DNA of 64,000 nucleotides from Nelumbo lutea (lineage: Eukaryota; Streptophyta; Magnoliopsida; Proteales; Nelumbonaceae). The DNA lies in the NCBI GenBank assembly GCA_022828595.1, contig JAKGHH010000003.1, positions 100,835,583 through 100,899,582 on the forward strand. Direction: 5' to 3'. Position 1 is the stretch's first letter, and each line of letters opens with the position of its first letter. Shown here one piece after another: positions 12,561 through 23,768 of the stretch. A program made the position numbers and the translations under genes. A model generated the notes under the pieces. It was not told where the DNA came from and did no database searches. It worked only from the letters and a program-made list of their open reading frames with translations.

Positions 12561-12930
12561 TGTAGGTTTTCAAGACTGCTATTCAGTCTTGATCACTAAG
12601 AGATTTCAGGTTCGATGAGAAGAGAAAGTGAAGAAGATGTAGAAGAAAGAGTGATGGAAGAGCAATAGAACCCAGATTTTGAGGAGAAGAACAGAATGTC
12701 AATATTCTGCCGCCGCCACTTTAAGTTAATATATATAGGTTATGCTAGTTACATGAAAGGACATATCTGTCCTTGGTGTTTACATCATAATTGCTAACAA
12801 ATAACAACCAATATAAAACTGAAACTAGAAATAACAGAACAGCAAAATAACCACAGCTGTGATTGGATACATTCTACCCTACGTACAGAGTGGGACCACA
12901 GCTGTGGGGCCCACATCAATGTTCTCTACA
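12561..12930 (-). repeat. Copia-2 5' LTR
   Basis: 370 bp, about 8 mismatches against 7096-7465 by hand count. Its outer edge lies inside a later 134-bp tandem duplication (12909-13176). Confidence 0.95.
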
Positions 12931-13176
12931 ATACTATCAATCACTTCTTTTATTGTTCTACTTTTTTCCAAGAAAATTCTGTTGTTCCTTTCTTCCCATG
13001 TTATCCAGCAAATTGCTGCCTTTGTTGCTTTCCACATTACCATCCCACATCAATGTTCTCTACAATACTATCAATCACTTCTTTTATTGTTCTACTTTTT
13101 TCCAAGAAAATTCTGTTGTTCCTTTCTTCCCATGTTATCCAGCAAATTGCTGCCTTTGTTGCTTTCCACATTACCA
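12909..13176. repeat. 134-bp tandem duplication across the Copia-2/LINE-B junction
   Basis: Two direct copies, 12909-13042 and 13043-13176. Each starts with the last about 22 bp of the LTR and continues through the ATACT target duplication into LINE-B sequence. Because the unit contains LTR plus host, the duplication happened after Copia-2 inserted. Confidence 0.9.
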
Positions 13177-13215
13177 TCCCTCTTTTCCCCTCTTTTCCTT
13201 CGTTGTCTCAAGAAA

Positions 13216-16200
13216 TCATGGTTGAAGAGTCCTACCACATAGAGTACAAAAGAATTCCCAAATTTGATGCATGAAAGAACATGATATCATTAAATGAGAA
13301 AGGGTCTCACCACTTTCCTTGCACAAAGAACACACATGAGGAGATAGGCAAATATATGGCTTCCTTTTTTGTAGAATATCACAAGTGCTTACCTTACCAA
13401 GGAATATTTCCCAACAAAAGGCGTAGATCTTTGGGGGAATAGGCTTGCTCCAAATTTCTTTCATAGGGATCATCCCACCTAGAAGGTTGGGGGAGGCAAG
13501 TACTTTGAAGAAAGAGGAACAAGAAAAGAAGCCGTCTGGAGAACCTACCCGGATTCTAGAGTCTTGCAATGAAGGGTCCAAGTGGATTTTCCCTAGGAGG
13601 TCCAGCAATCAGATTAAAGATTCACACTCGTTTTCCCTTAGCTTCTAATGCCCAAATTCCAGTTCACACCGTTTGGACACAGTGATCCCAACATGGAAAT
13701 AGCTTCCCCCTTAAGGTTATATAGCACAAAGAGATCAGGTAATTGGTCTTTTAGTGGGGTTTCCCCTACCCATAGATCTTCCCAAAACAAAATTCTAGTA
13801 CCTTGTCCCACATCGAACCGGATGGAGTTGAGGAAAGTAGGGTAGATTTTGTGAATTGCTTTCCAAGGAGAAGTTGAAGAACTATGAGGGGAAACTTTTG
13901 CATCCCAGCCATTTCCAGCCACCCCATGAATGCTCTCAATCACTTTGTGCCACAACCTGTCACCCTCGAAGGGAAACCTCCAAAGCCACTTACCAAATAA
14001 AGCTGTGTTCCTTAAAAGGATGTTCCCAATTCCTATGCCCCCTTGTTCCTTAGGTTTGCTAACCTGCTCCCATTTCATCAAGTGGTCCTTCCCTTCCTCT
14101 CCTGGGTCCCAAAGGAAATCTCTCATATACTTCTCTAAGCACCTTGCTACCTTAGAAGGGATTCTAAAGGTTGAAAGGAAATAGGTGGGGAGGTTTGCCA
14201 GGGTAGCTCTAATCAAGGTTATTCTTCCACCCAAAGAAATGTAATTCCTCTTCCAAAGGGCTAACTTTCTATCAAACTTTCTAAAACGGGTTTCTAGAAC
14301 CCAACTGACATGGGGTTTCCTCCTAAGGGTAAACCTAGGTAACTAATAGGCCAGCTTCTGATCTCGCACCCCAAGATCTCCGCAAATCTTATTAGTTCTC
14401 CTTCCTCCAAATTGACCCCTATTCCACTTCTGGTCCAATTTATCCTCAGCCCTATTACTCCCACAAAATTATTCAGCAACACCCTCAAGTTTTCCACCAC
14501 TTCCTCATTGTTTCCTTCACAAAAAAATATGGTATCATCTGCAAATTGGAGATGGGTAACAATCACTTGATTTCTACCTACCCTCTAACCTCTAATAAGG
14601 CCTTCAACGTCAGTTTTTGCCACCATTCTACTTAACACTTTTGCCACTAGGGTAAACAAGAATGGGGATAGGGGTCACCTTGCCTAATTCCTCTCTTGGC
14701 CGGGGAGAAATCCCTAGCTGTACAATTAATTAGGATTGAGTAATGAGCTGAACTTAAACATCCTTTGATCCAAGCCCTCCATCTATCTCCAAATCCCAGT
14801 CTTTCTAATACTTTTAGAAGGACTTCCCAATTAACCAGGCCGTAGGATTTTTCTAGATCTACCTTACAAACCAGCCCCTTTTCTCTACCCTTTCTTCTTT
14901 CCCCGACGCATTCATTAGCCACCAAGATTTGATCCACAATCTGCCCTCATTCTACAAAAGCTCCTTGGAAAGGAGAGATGATCGAGGGTAACACCTTTTT
15001 TAGTCTTTCTGCTAAGACCTTTGACAGAATTTTGTAAACACTCCCAATGAGACTTATTGGTCTAAAGTCTTTAGGAGTTTTGGCCTCCCTCTTCTTTGGA
15101 ATCAAAGTGATAAATGTGGCATTTGCTCTTGGTGATACCTCCCCTTTGGAGAAAAATTCATTAAAGACTTCCAAGATGTCTGATTTCACCATGTTCCAAC
15201 ACTCTTGATAGAAGGCCATGGATAAACCATCCGGTCCAGGGGCTTTAGATCCGTCCAGTGAAAAAATAGCTTCCTTGATTTCTTGCAGAGAAAATTTCCT
15301 TTCTAGGGCAAGAGATTGCTCTTCTAATAGAACATCCCCTTCCAACTCTGGCAATTCTGGCAACACTCCATGTAGGCTTTGGAAAATTTCCTTAAAATGA
15401 TTTACAAAAATCCTTGTAATCCCCAGACTTTCTCTTACCACTTGTTCCTCCTCCACACTAAGGATTAAGTTCTTCTTTCTCCTTCCAATTGCAAGAGAGT
15501 GAAAAAACTTAGTGTTCCAATCCCCCTCTACGAGCCACTAACACCTTGATTTCTGTCTCCAACAAATCTCCTCCTTTCATACTATCTCTTCTAGTTTTTG
15601 CTTTTGATTCTATCTTTCCCCTCTTTCTTCTTCTAAAATGACTTTGAGAGCCTCTTTCCTATACAGCTCCTCAATCCTCCCCACCAAGTTATCTTTTATT
15701 TCCTCTACCCTTCCGAAATGTAGGGTCTTCAAACCACATATTCTCAAATCTGAACAGAGAAGGGCCTCCCCCTGGGATTTCTTTCTCAATACAAATAGGG
15801 CAATGGTCTGAAGTAACTCTAGGTAAACCTCTTGCTATTAAGGATCCCCACATTTCTTCCCATTCAGGAGATATGAGGAATTTGTCTAGTTTGGAGAATG
15901 TTGGGGGGGGGGGGGATTGAAAGTTTGACCAAGTATAGTCCACCTGAAGCAAGGGGGGTTCTCTTAATTCTAGAGAATCTATTAGCATATTAAACTTCCT
16001 CATGCTAGTAGTAAATCCCTGGTTCGGGTTGTTTGATTCCCCCGAATATCTGATGATGTTAAAATCACCCCCCACACACCACGAACCATCCCACAATCCC
16101 CTGATAGCACATAATTCCTCCTAGAAAGCTTCTCTGTCTCTATAAGAATTAGGGCCATATACATTTGTTAATGCCCATTCTCTTCCGTCCAACTTTCTTT

Positions 16201-16440
16201 TAATTTTTAGGGAGATTGAATACTGGCCAATCAATTCTTCCATACATTCCATTTCCTCATTCCTCCATATGGTCAGAATTCCCCCTGAAGCTTCCCACGA
16301 AGGTGTACATGACCAGCTTAAACCCCTAGCTCCCTAGATGCTCCTTATCCACCTTCTATTCAGCTTTGCTTTCCTGAATAAATTCCTGATTAACCTTCTC
16401 TTCTTGGCACTTCCTAATCCTCTTACATTCTAATTTACTA
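13216..16440 (-). pseudogene. LINE-B ORF2: endonuclease, reverse transcriptase, zinc-finger tail
   Basis: Broken ORF2. Endonuclease fragments include WCVGGDFNIIRYSGE and TWSNFQ (16096-15689). RT blocks are APGPDGLSMAFYQECW and NATFITLIPKKREAKTPKDF (15456-14947), CKVDLEKSYG and RGIRQGDPY (14937-14647), and the catalytic LQFADDTIFF (about 14550). SYLGLPLGGNP and GGRITLIRATLANLPTY follow (14566-13638). The terminal WSKPIPPKIYAFCWE and CSLCKESGETLSHLMISC block is the zf-RVT domain (13608-13216). At least five frameshifts or stops separate the pieces. A 13-G run at about 15903-15915 lies inside the endonuclease. Confidence 0.85.
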
Positions 16441-16707
16441 TTTTCATCTTAGTGATTTGTGATGCCCCCGGGTTGATACTTCTCAACACTCCCCTCTTCC
16501 TTTCTTCTTGTTCTCCTCCTTCTCATAACTTATTCCACTCTTAAGCTTCTCAATCTCACTCATTTTCCTTTTTCTTTGCTTACTCTTTTTTCTCAGGTAA
16601 ACTTTCTTTCCTTCTGCCTTTGTACCGCCCATCCTAACTCCTTCTAACCCCTCCTTCCCCTCTTGCCTACCTTCCTTTGTTCCTTCCAGGGTCTCGTTCT
16701 GGGTTGG

Positions 16708-16929
16708 CTATGTTTGGGTAATGAGTTGGTTTAGGCTAGCATCAACACAATCCAAACCTAAGGCTGGGTCAGCTAGAATTTCCAGGATTAACGATACAAC
16801 CTTAGCCCTCTCTTCCTCTACCCTGTCAACCAACAAATTCTTTGGCTCCAGGACTACAAACACGGGAGGCCATAATCTTGAAGTTCTGAAATAACAACGG
16901 ACCCTTTTATATAGGTCTCCATCCCCCAA
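16708..16929 (-). pseudogene. ORF1-like remnant upstream of LINE-B ORF2
   Basis: 73-codon frame upstream of the endonuclease on the same strand, with PPVFVVLEPKNLLVDRVEEE. Position and orientation suit the end of LINE ORF1 or the inter-ORF region. No zinc knuckle is visible, and I do not recognise a specific domain. Confidence 0.4.
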
Positions 16930-16958
16930 TGTCTAGAGGTTTACCTCCATCAATCATC

Positions 16959-18136
16959 AAAAGATCTCTCTGGTGCCTCAAAAAGGCCATTATCTAATGT
17001 TGGTCCCAGCTATCTGGGGTCTTGGGAGGGGTGGACTGGAAAATAGACCTATCCTTTTAGCTTTTTTTTGTGTGTGTGTGTGTGCACAAGGTGGCTTGTT
17101 TCCCAAGATTTTACCATTACAACAAGCAATGGTAGAAGGCAGACGATTCACCTGCAATGTTTGAACCAAACATTAACTGAATACATCATAACTTTAGATA
17201 CTTGGGACCAACATTGGGTAATGGCCTTTTTTTATTGTACCTTCAGATGCCAAAGAGATCATCCTCTCCTGAGTAACATGTTTTCCATCTTCCACCAACC
17301 AATTCAGAGTTATTTGAGATTATTTTGTGTTAGAACATCTTAATACTCTGCTCTTCAAAAATAAATCAATGATTATCCAATCCCTGATTTTAGCATCAAC
17401 CTGGGAGATTACCACATTCTTCCCCCAAAAACTGCTAGTAACCGTTCTCTAAATATGGCATATACCTTATAAATGATTGAGGTTGCCATAGTAAACAAGA
17501 TTGAAAGTTAACTGTTTTTATCAAAAAGAGGTTAACAGTCAAAATATAATTGTCTGTAAATTGTGGCCCTTGCATAACATTATTTGTTTTTGTACACATC
17601 GTGCATTGTGAGACTTAAAATTCTATACATCTCATTATTGATCAAAAGAAAACCCCACAGCTGTGTAGCAGTAAAAAGAAACAAAAAATCTATTAGAAAA
17701 ACAGAGAGATCAAACAAGGGGTGTGAGAAAAGAAAGACACAAGATTCAAAAAGGACGGAAAATCATGATGCTAAATTGGCATCTCTAAACCAATATTATG
17801 TTACTTTTGATTTTTATGGTAAATTATGTTAAAAAAATCTATTAGAAAAACAGACTGATCAAACAAGGGGTGTGAGAAAAGAAAGACGCAAGATTCAAAA
17901 AGGAAGGAAAATCATGATGCTACATTGGCATCTCTAAACCAATATTATGTTACTTTCGATTTTTATGGGTAATTATGTAATAATCACCCTAAAAGCCTTC
18001 CATCTGATTGTATTTCCATAAGGTAATTCTTTAACATAGTCGCTGAAATTTCATACTGAAATTGGCAAAGAATCATAAGAGAGAAATTTCTTGAAATCGG
18101 AAAGAAGCCATTCAGTTACAGTATATAAATTCTTAC
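16959..18136. other. Presumed intron 3 sequence of DHQ-SDH next to exon 3
   Basis: No recognisable coding sequence. It contains a TG dinucleotide run at about 17068-17084 and a 149-bp tandem duplication (17683-17981). I searched the minus strand for the next DHQ-SDH exon (the GERGLISR region of the family) and did not see it here. Confidence 0.5.
17683..17981. repeat. 149-bp tandem duplication
   Basis: Copies at about 17683-17831 and 17832-17981 share blocks such as GATCAAACAAGGGGTGTGAG and ATTGGCATCTCTAAACCAAT with only a few mismatches. Non-coding, within the presumed third intron of DHQ-SDH. Confidence 0.9.
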
Positions 18137-18355
18137 TTGGGAATGGGTAGTTATTTGAAACATGCGTGCCACATCTGTGACATCCAATGCAGTAGTTGCG
18201 ATCTTAACTATGTCTGCTCCAGTAGCTTGTATTCTTGCAACAAGGTTACCGATGTCCTCAACAGATGGAGTATTGTGATAGTTGTGAGACGAAACTATAA
18301 GTTTAAACTTTTGAGGCTTTGTACCATGTATGGAATTGGCAAATTCATGAGCAAC
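18137..18355 (-). CDS. 3-dehydroquinate dehydratase/shikimate dehydrogenase, coding exon 3
   Basis: 219-bp exon (73 codons, phase 0) bounded by an AG acceptor (CTGTATCGTTGAAG before GTTGCTCATG) and a GTAAGA donor. It encodes VAHEFANSIHG, then the dehydroquinase segment LIVSSHNYHNTPS with the conserved catalytic His, and ATGADIVKIATTA with the conserved Schiff-base Lys. The family is type I dehydroquinase fused to shikimate dehydrogenase, catalysing two consecutive steps of the plastid shikimate pathway that feeds aromatic amino acids. The exon is intact and conserved. No downstream exon is in the window. Confidence 0.93.
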
Positions 18356-18646
18356 CTTCAACGATACAGAAAATCCAAAGTCAATATAACTTGAATACTT
18401 GATCCTTGGAACTTCATATTAGAAGAATCAATATTAGATCAGGACTTGCTAGGACTGTCCACATATCATCAAAAGGCTCTTTGCACATCATTATAAATAA
18501 TACAGGTCCTTAAGCTTAACTTGAGACATATCAGTTAATTTCATTATCATAAATAATGTAGTTAGCTTTTTGTTTGGTTGGAATCATTGTTGGCATTACA
18601 ATTGTCAAAGGCATTGTCTAGGCACCCAATTAGGCAACTGGGTACC

Positions 18647-19074
18647 TTTTTTTTTATCAGCAACACAGAAAATATTTAATTAATTAGAAAAAAAAATCAT
18701 GGATGCAACAAGAAGTTGTGAAATAAACCCAGCTTTATAAAGCTGACCCAAATCAAATTTAATATTGAGCCAAAACAAATGTGTTCTTTGTATCCCTTGC
18801 TTAGCTAAGCTATCTGCCAAGCTGTTGGCAGATCTCCTCACCCATCTCACATGGATTAACATGTCCCTTGACAGCCATTTAAATCTCCTAATTCACTCCT
18901 CAACTGCCATGTCACCCCTTCCCCCTTCTGCAACCATTTTATCACAGTTTTCGAGTCTCCCTCAATGATCAGTCTATTATACCCAACTCTTTTGCCTTTT
19001 CAACCCCATATACTGCAGCCAGAAACTCTGACCTTGCCACATCACCCTGTTCCACAGGACCATAGTATAGAGCA
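18647..19074 (-). mobile_element. LINE-D, 5'-truncated LINE with target duplication
   Basis: Poly-T (poly-A of the element) at 18647-18655, followed by the LINE RNase H C-terminus on the minus strand (WVRRSANSLADSLAKQGIQR, 18862-18680). It is flanked by a 19-bp direct repeat AATTAGGCAACTGGGTACC (18628-18646) and AATTAGGCAACTAGGTACC (19075-19093), one mismatch. This is a textbook short L1-type insertion inside DHQ-SDH intron 2. Confidence 0.9.
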
Positions 19075-19093
19075 AATTAGGCAACTAGGTACC

Positions 19094-20649
19094 TAGCCTG
19101 AATGCTTCAATGACTAGATGATCAGACAGGTGCCTAGGCAGCAAGAATCACAAGGTATGTGTCTTATTATAAATATTATATATATGCTGATTAGTATATT
19201 TTTCTTTATAAATTCTATCACCCTTCCTAGGTGATTAGGCACTCCACTGTTGCCTAGAATCACCCATACACTTTGACAACCATGGTTGGCAGTTGAAATT
19301 GATTGGTAACTTTATTTTGAAACATCTTATTTAGTGATTCAGAAATAATCCTTAGACCAGTTATTATTTCATCTTGAAAAAGATAAAATGCTAAAGTTTA
19401 TTTAAGAAGAGGACTCTTTAATGGGCCTGGGTTCAGACAATTAATGCACCAGAAAGATAAGTGACAACATATATATATATATATATTTTTTTTTGGGGGG
19501 GGGGGGGGGGTGGGGGGTGGGGGGAGGACTGAGGTGTTTGGCACATCATTTTTGATAAGCAGGGCACAGCCCCAATTATTAGTCAAAAAGTACATGTTTT
19601 AAAAGGCAGAAATTTCCTATATATTAATCTTTACCATTACAGAGGGTTTCCTTTGTTTTTCTTTAGAGATATGCCCAATTTATCTGAGCCCAAATTACTC
19701 CCCCCTTTACCTTTCTTTTCTTTGATAAAAAGTTCAACAAAACCTGAAATAGATATATTACGTTATTGTCACTACCCCAGATCCAAGATGCTTTTAGAAA
19801 CTGAAGAGTATCTGAGCAAGATAAGGCCATCTCTTTTATGTTGGTGGCATCCCTTTACAATTATTAATATTAATACAAATTGTCACCTTATTTCTCAAGA
19901 AATAAAAAGAAAGGAAAAATAGCTATTCCAGATTTTGTCTATAAGTGTCCAACTGTAACTTCCTATAGACTCCTTGCCTTTATTGTCTTGTACTTCAATT
20001 CTTAAGGGCTGATTTCCTTGTATTTGTTTCCTTAATTTCAAAGGATTTTCTCTGTAAGTATGAAAGGCACGGATGAAAATAATATGAAATACTTTAAATT
20101 CTTTAATTATGATTTTAGGTTCAATGCCAAGATTTGGAGTAGAATATAGAAACAAACAACACATTCATTCTTCAAGGATTTATTTGTTGGAACATTTTAA
20201 CTTTAAAAGCATTTTTAAACTAAGTAAAATTACTTTGAGACATTAACTTTGGAAATTGTTATTCCAACATTATTATGAAGTAAAAAAAAAATGAAGATCT
20301 TTGAAGCACAAAATATAACAAATTTATTAATCATAACAATGACAGTCACCAAAGAGTGTTATGGTTTTAGCACTATGACACAGTAACAATAGATGAAATT
20401 GGCCTTCAAGTTGTACTAGTCATATTTACCAGACAACCGACAGCACTGTAATTATATTGAATGATGTTAATGGAAATATCTTTAAGGTGATGATGCAGAT
20501 CCGGTCACGGCACATCGGACATTTCAGTAGAGCTGTAAATTGGATGGTATTTAAATTAAAATTTGATGGATGATCACTGGTGTTCAGGTCCATGAAGGAT
20601 TGCAAGGGAATTTTGAGACATTTATGGTGAGGTAGCTCTTGCATATAGA
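19094..20649. other. Intron 2 sequence of DHQ-SDH without recognised genes
   Basis: AT-rich non-coding DNA. At about 19470-19527 an (AT)n run is followed by a T run and a G-rich tract (long G runs broken by single Ts), a candidate G-quadruplex and a possible assembly trouble spot. No conserved coding sequence seen. Confidence 0.5.
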
Positions 20650-20871
20650 GAACCAGCTAGTTCAGGATACTGGAAGGACAGAGCTTCTATTTATTAATTC
20701 AGGTTCTTAGACTTGCACACTGTTAAATTATAGTTATTTTGTTAGTAGGGTCAGTTTAGAGGACCAGCTAGTTCAGGATACTGGAAGAACAGAGTTTCTA
20801 TTTATTAATTCAGGTTCTTAGACTTGCACACTGTTAAATTATGGTTATTTTGTTAGTAGGGTCAGTTTAGT
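20650..20871. repeat. 111-bp tandem duplication
   Basis: Copies at 20650-20760 and 20761-20871 share ACCAGCTAGTTCAGGATACT and the segment through GTTAGTAGGGTCAGTTTA, with about 5 mismatches. It lies at the start of an LTR-like sequence. Confidence 0.9.
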
Positions 20872-21113
20872 CCTTTTATTCTTATTGTCTTTTTGCTAAT
20901 TCTTTATTTACTTAAGTGAGGGTACTGCTGTAATTTCACTATTTATTATAATGAAATAAAAGCCTGGGCAGCAGTTGAGATTAGTTACTACAATCTCCTC
21001 TGCTCTTCCAGCCCTAGTTCTCTTCTCTCTTTCCTTCTTCTCCTCTACTATTCTAGAACTGTTTCTTCTTACTTTTCACATTAATTAAGAACTGACTAGG
21101 TCTGTTCCCACAC
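20722..21113 (+). mobile_element. Possible solo-LTR remnant
   Basis: Starts TGTTAAATTAT. It contains AATGAAATAAAAGCC and a pyrimidine-rich stretch typical of LTR R/U5, and is followed near 21116 by TGGTTTATCAGAGG, which resembles the initiator-Met primer-binding site TGGTATCAGAGC. No partner LTR, coding sequence or target duplication was found, so this is tentative. Confidence 0.3.
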
Positions 21114-21540
21114 CTAAATGGTTTATCAGAGGAGATATATATTGAAGGCGACCCTAGATTGTTAAAGGTGGATGAGAGACAGCAACTTGCTGATTGGCCA
21201 TCGACAATCATTCACAAGATTAGAAGAGCAAAGTTGTTAGGTTCACAGTGAATCCCTCATTCCATTGGGTTCCAACATTGTCCAACTCCAAAGAAGAAAG
21301 CCAAGGAGAGGAATTTCAAAGAAAAATTTAGAGGGGTCATCTAATTTCTGAAAAAAAAAACTTGAAATGCACTGAAATGTTAACAAATGTATTTAGAAAA
21401 TAAGAAAATAGAAAAAAAAAACATAAAAAATTCAGACAAAAAAAACTGCAGAAATGTATTACAATTATGGTAGCCACTGTACAGCCTAGATAAAATCAAG
21501 TAACCAAAGAATCATCCCAATTACATGGGGTCACATGAAC

Positions 21541-22345
21541 CTTTTTTTTTATCAATAACAATAAGCTTTATTAATGAAGAAGTTTTGTGATACTTTAATT
21601 ACAAAGGAGGAGGTAAACTGTCTTAACTCCCCCACAACAAAAACAAAGAAAGAAACTAAAAATTAGCCCAAAACAGAGATTCCCTAAATGCCCTTGCTTG
21701 GCTAACCCATCAGCAATTGAGTTAGCACTTCTCTTCACCCAGCTGTACTTCACCTCAATATCCCTACTCAGCCATTTAAATTTTTTCTTTTCATTGCTTA
21801 TCTCCACAAACCACTGTTGTCTCCCTTTAGCCACCTAATCACCACCTCCGAGTCCCCTTCAAGGACCAAGCATCTGATGTTTTATTCTCTTGCTCTTTGG
21901 ATTCCTTCCATAACTGCAAAATCTCAGCCATATGAGAGCCACCCTCTCCAATTGGGCCTGAGAACATGGCAGTAATAACCCCATCCTCATTCCTGAACAC
22001 TCCCCCAATCCCAGAAGGCCCTGGATTCCTTAAGCTACTACCATCAAAATTCAGTTTTATGAAACCAGAGGGAGGAGGGGACCAAGAAGGCCTAGGAGTC
22101 CTCTTACATTGGGCAGAGATAGCTATCTCTTTCCAATTTCTCAATAAGTCAGCCATGGAATAATCTAAGAACAGCTCCATAGATTTCAGCCAGTGAGCTA
22201 CCCTTAAGTGTGTCAGTTCTAATAAGTTTTCCATGGTTCTTTCCTTGTCTGAAAAGATTCGTGAATTTCTCTCTTCCCATACGGGCATATCCATTGTAGA
22301 ATCGTGAGCCCTCAAATAATTTCTTGCTACTACCAATCAAGTCCT
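21541..22345 (-). mobile_element. LINE-E fragment with RNase H
   Basis: Poly-T start at 21541, then minus-strand LINE C-terminal coding. VKRSANSIADGLAKQGHLG lies at 21834-21595. The RNase H core GFIKLNFDGSSLRNPGPSGI and GGVFRNEDG lie at 22336-21839, preceded by EERNSRIFSDKERTMENLLE of the zf-RVT/linker region. It is 5'-truncated and frame-broken, and sits in DHQ-SDH intron 2. Confidence 0.85.
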
Positions 22346-22440
22346 TTTTTATATGATCAGCAACCAATAAAGTCTTTATTGGCCTACTCCTAGCTCTTCT
22401 AGACCCTTTTATTTGCAACATATCACTTCTTATTGACACA
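22346..22440 (-). mobile_element. Short LINE 3'-end fragment
   Basis: A T run followed by ATGATCAGCAACCAATAAAG resembles the 3' termini of the other LINEs here (T run, then GATCAG with AATAAA-like text). Only about 95 bp; boundary uncertain. Confidence 0.35.
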
Positions 22441-23768
22441 TTACATATTTACATGGTCTTCTTTGCATATGCCCAAACGATTTCAGCCTACTTTCCCTTA
22501 TCCCAGTTGATTCTACTCCTAGATTCCCATGAATATTCTCATTTTTAATTGTATTTTTTCTAGTTTTACCATTTATCCATCTTAGCATTCACATGCAGCC
22601 ATGCAATTTTTTGAATATGCTACTTCTTGACAGTCCAATAATATGAAATTATTCAGTTAATTAGACAAACCAGTCAATACAGCACAGTGCTGTTTCTCCC
22701 ACTACAATTAGAACTTTCAGAAGGATCAGCAGTCTTCCCCAGCCACTAATTGTAAACCACCTAACCTGCAGCTTCCCTATACTACCCACAAGCAACTCTC
22801 TGGCCACACAGCCCCTTTCACTCTCAAATTTGATAGAGTTTGAAAGAGACCGCCTTCCAAGAGTAAAACAAAAGATTCCAACCATTTATATCTGGGAGGA
22901 ACCTAACTTCCTAAGGGACACTCATTAGAAATCCAGCTGGAGTCTCCATCCTCCCACCACAATAACTAGAACTCTAACCCACTTTGTTGAGGGAGATCCC
23001 CTGTTTTGTGTCTGCAGTGATATAAATGGAGAAGGAGAATAGTAATAACATGGTGGATGTTTTTCAAACAAAGGCGAACTTGGAAGGGATTAATGGAAAG
23101 AGGCAGAAGAAGTAGTGCATACTACATAATTAGTTTCCTTCTCCTGGTTCAGGGTCTCAAGTCACTAGCTTGCAACATTGAAGGTATGAAAACCTAAAGT
23201 AGGATGGCTTTTATTTTATTTTAACACAGATTTTCTTTTTCTCCCTTGCTTTCTTTTCTTACATTTATTTATTTATTTTATTAAGGATATGTTGTGACAC
23301 CAATCTTCCAATCAACTCAGGTAATTTGATCTTTCCAGTCCAATTTTCTCATTTTTCAAGTACTTATTATAGCTGAAGTGACCAAATCTCCCAGGTTTAA
23401 TGGTTTATAGTGGCTCTTTCCAGTTTCATTTGCAAACATGAAGCTTCCCTATCCATATAACAAGATGAAAGCTGGTGGAAAGACAACTCTGATGCTGGAC
23501 AGGTGATTCAGGAACTGAAGAGTCAATTTTTTTTTTTATGTTTATGTATTTTTGTATCATTTACAGTATAGATATCGTGGTGCTATGTGGTGCTTAGTAA
23601 TGATCTTCTTATATTTCTTTTCAAGACAATGGCTATTGAAATGGGATTCAACTGGCTAAGTAGCACAATATCAGCATCTATTTCCACTTCCACTTACTAC
23701 AAGAATGTTATGGAGTGTAAAGTGTCATTTTACTTGGGTTAAACAAGCTTGTTTAGTAGGTATCACAG
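22441..23768. other. Intron 2 sequence of DHQ-SDH, nothing recognised
   Basis: AT-rich with short open frames but no conserved motif that I can name. A minus-strand frame at 22885-22661 (QVRWFTISGWGRLLILLKV) could be another LINE scrap. Support is too weak to call. Confidence 0.4.

Larger units (their letters stand above)
7096..12930 (-). mobile_element. Copia-2, complete Ty1/copia element with target-site duplication
   Basis: Flanked by ATACT at 7091-7095 and 12931-12935. Both LTRs are 370 bp, start TGTAG and end CTACA, and differ at about 8 positions by eye (about 2%). Inside the right LTR (the 5' LTR in element orientation) is the primer-binding site. Inside the left LTR is the polypurine tract GAGGGGGAG (7466-7474, minus strand). 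The coding region is homologous to Copia-1 throughout but carries frameshifts, a stop and a lost integrase catalytic residue. It sits within LINE-B. Confidence 0.96.
6455..16958 (-). mobile_element. LINE-B, L1-type non-LTR retrotransposon, split by Copia-2
   Basis: The 3' end is a poly-T run at about 6455-6465 on the plus strand (poly-A of the element). Going upstream: RNase H (6595-7086), the Copia-2 interruption (7096-12930), zinc-finger/RVT tail (13216-13608), RT (about 14290-15460), apurinic-type endonuclease (about 15690-16440) and an ORF1-like remnant to about 16930. A possible imperfect target duplication is CTCCATCAAGTCATC (6440-6454) versus CTCCATCAATCATC near 16945-16958. It is inactive because of many frameshifts. 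Confidence 0.85.

Noticed and set aside
12859..13274. Overlapping Phe/Ser-rich plus-strand frames
   Set aside because: They arise from the tandem duplication of LTR/LINE junction sequence read on the wrong strand.
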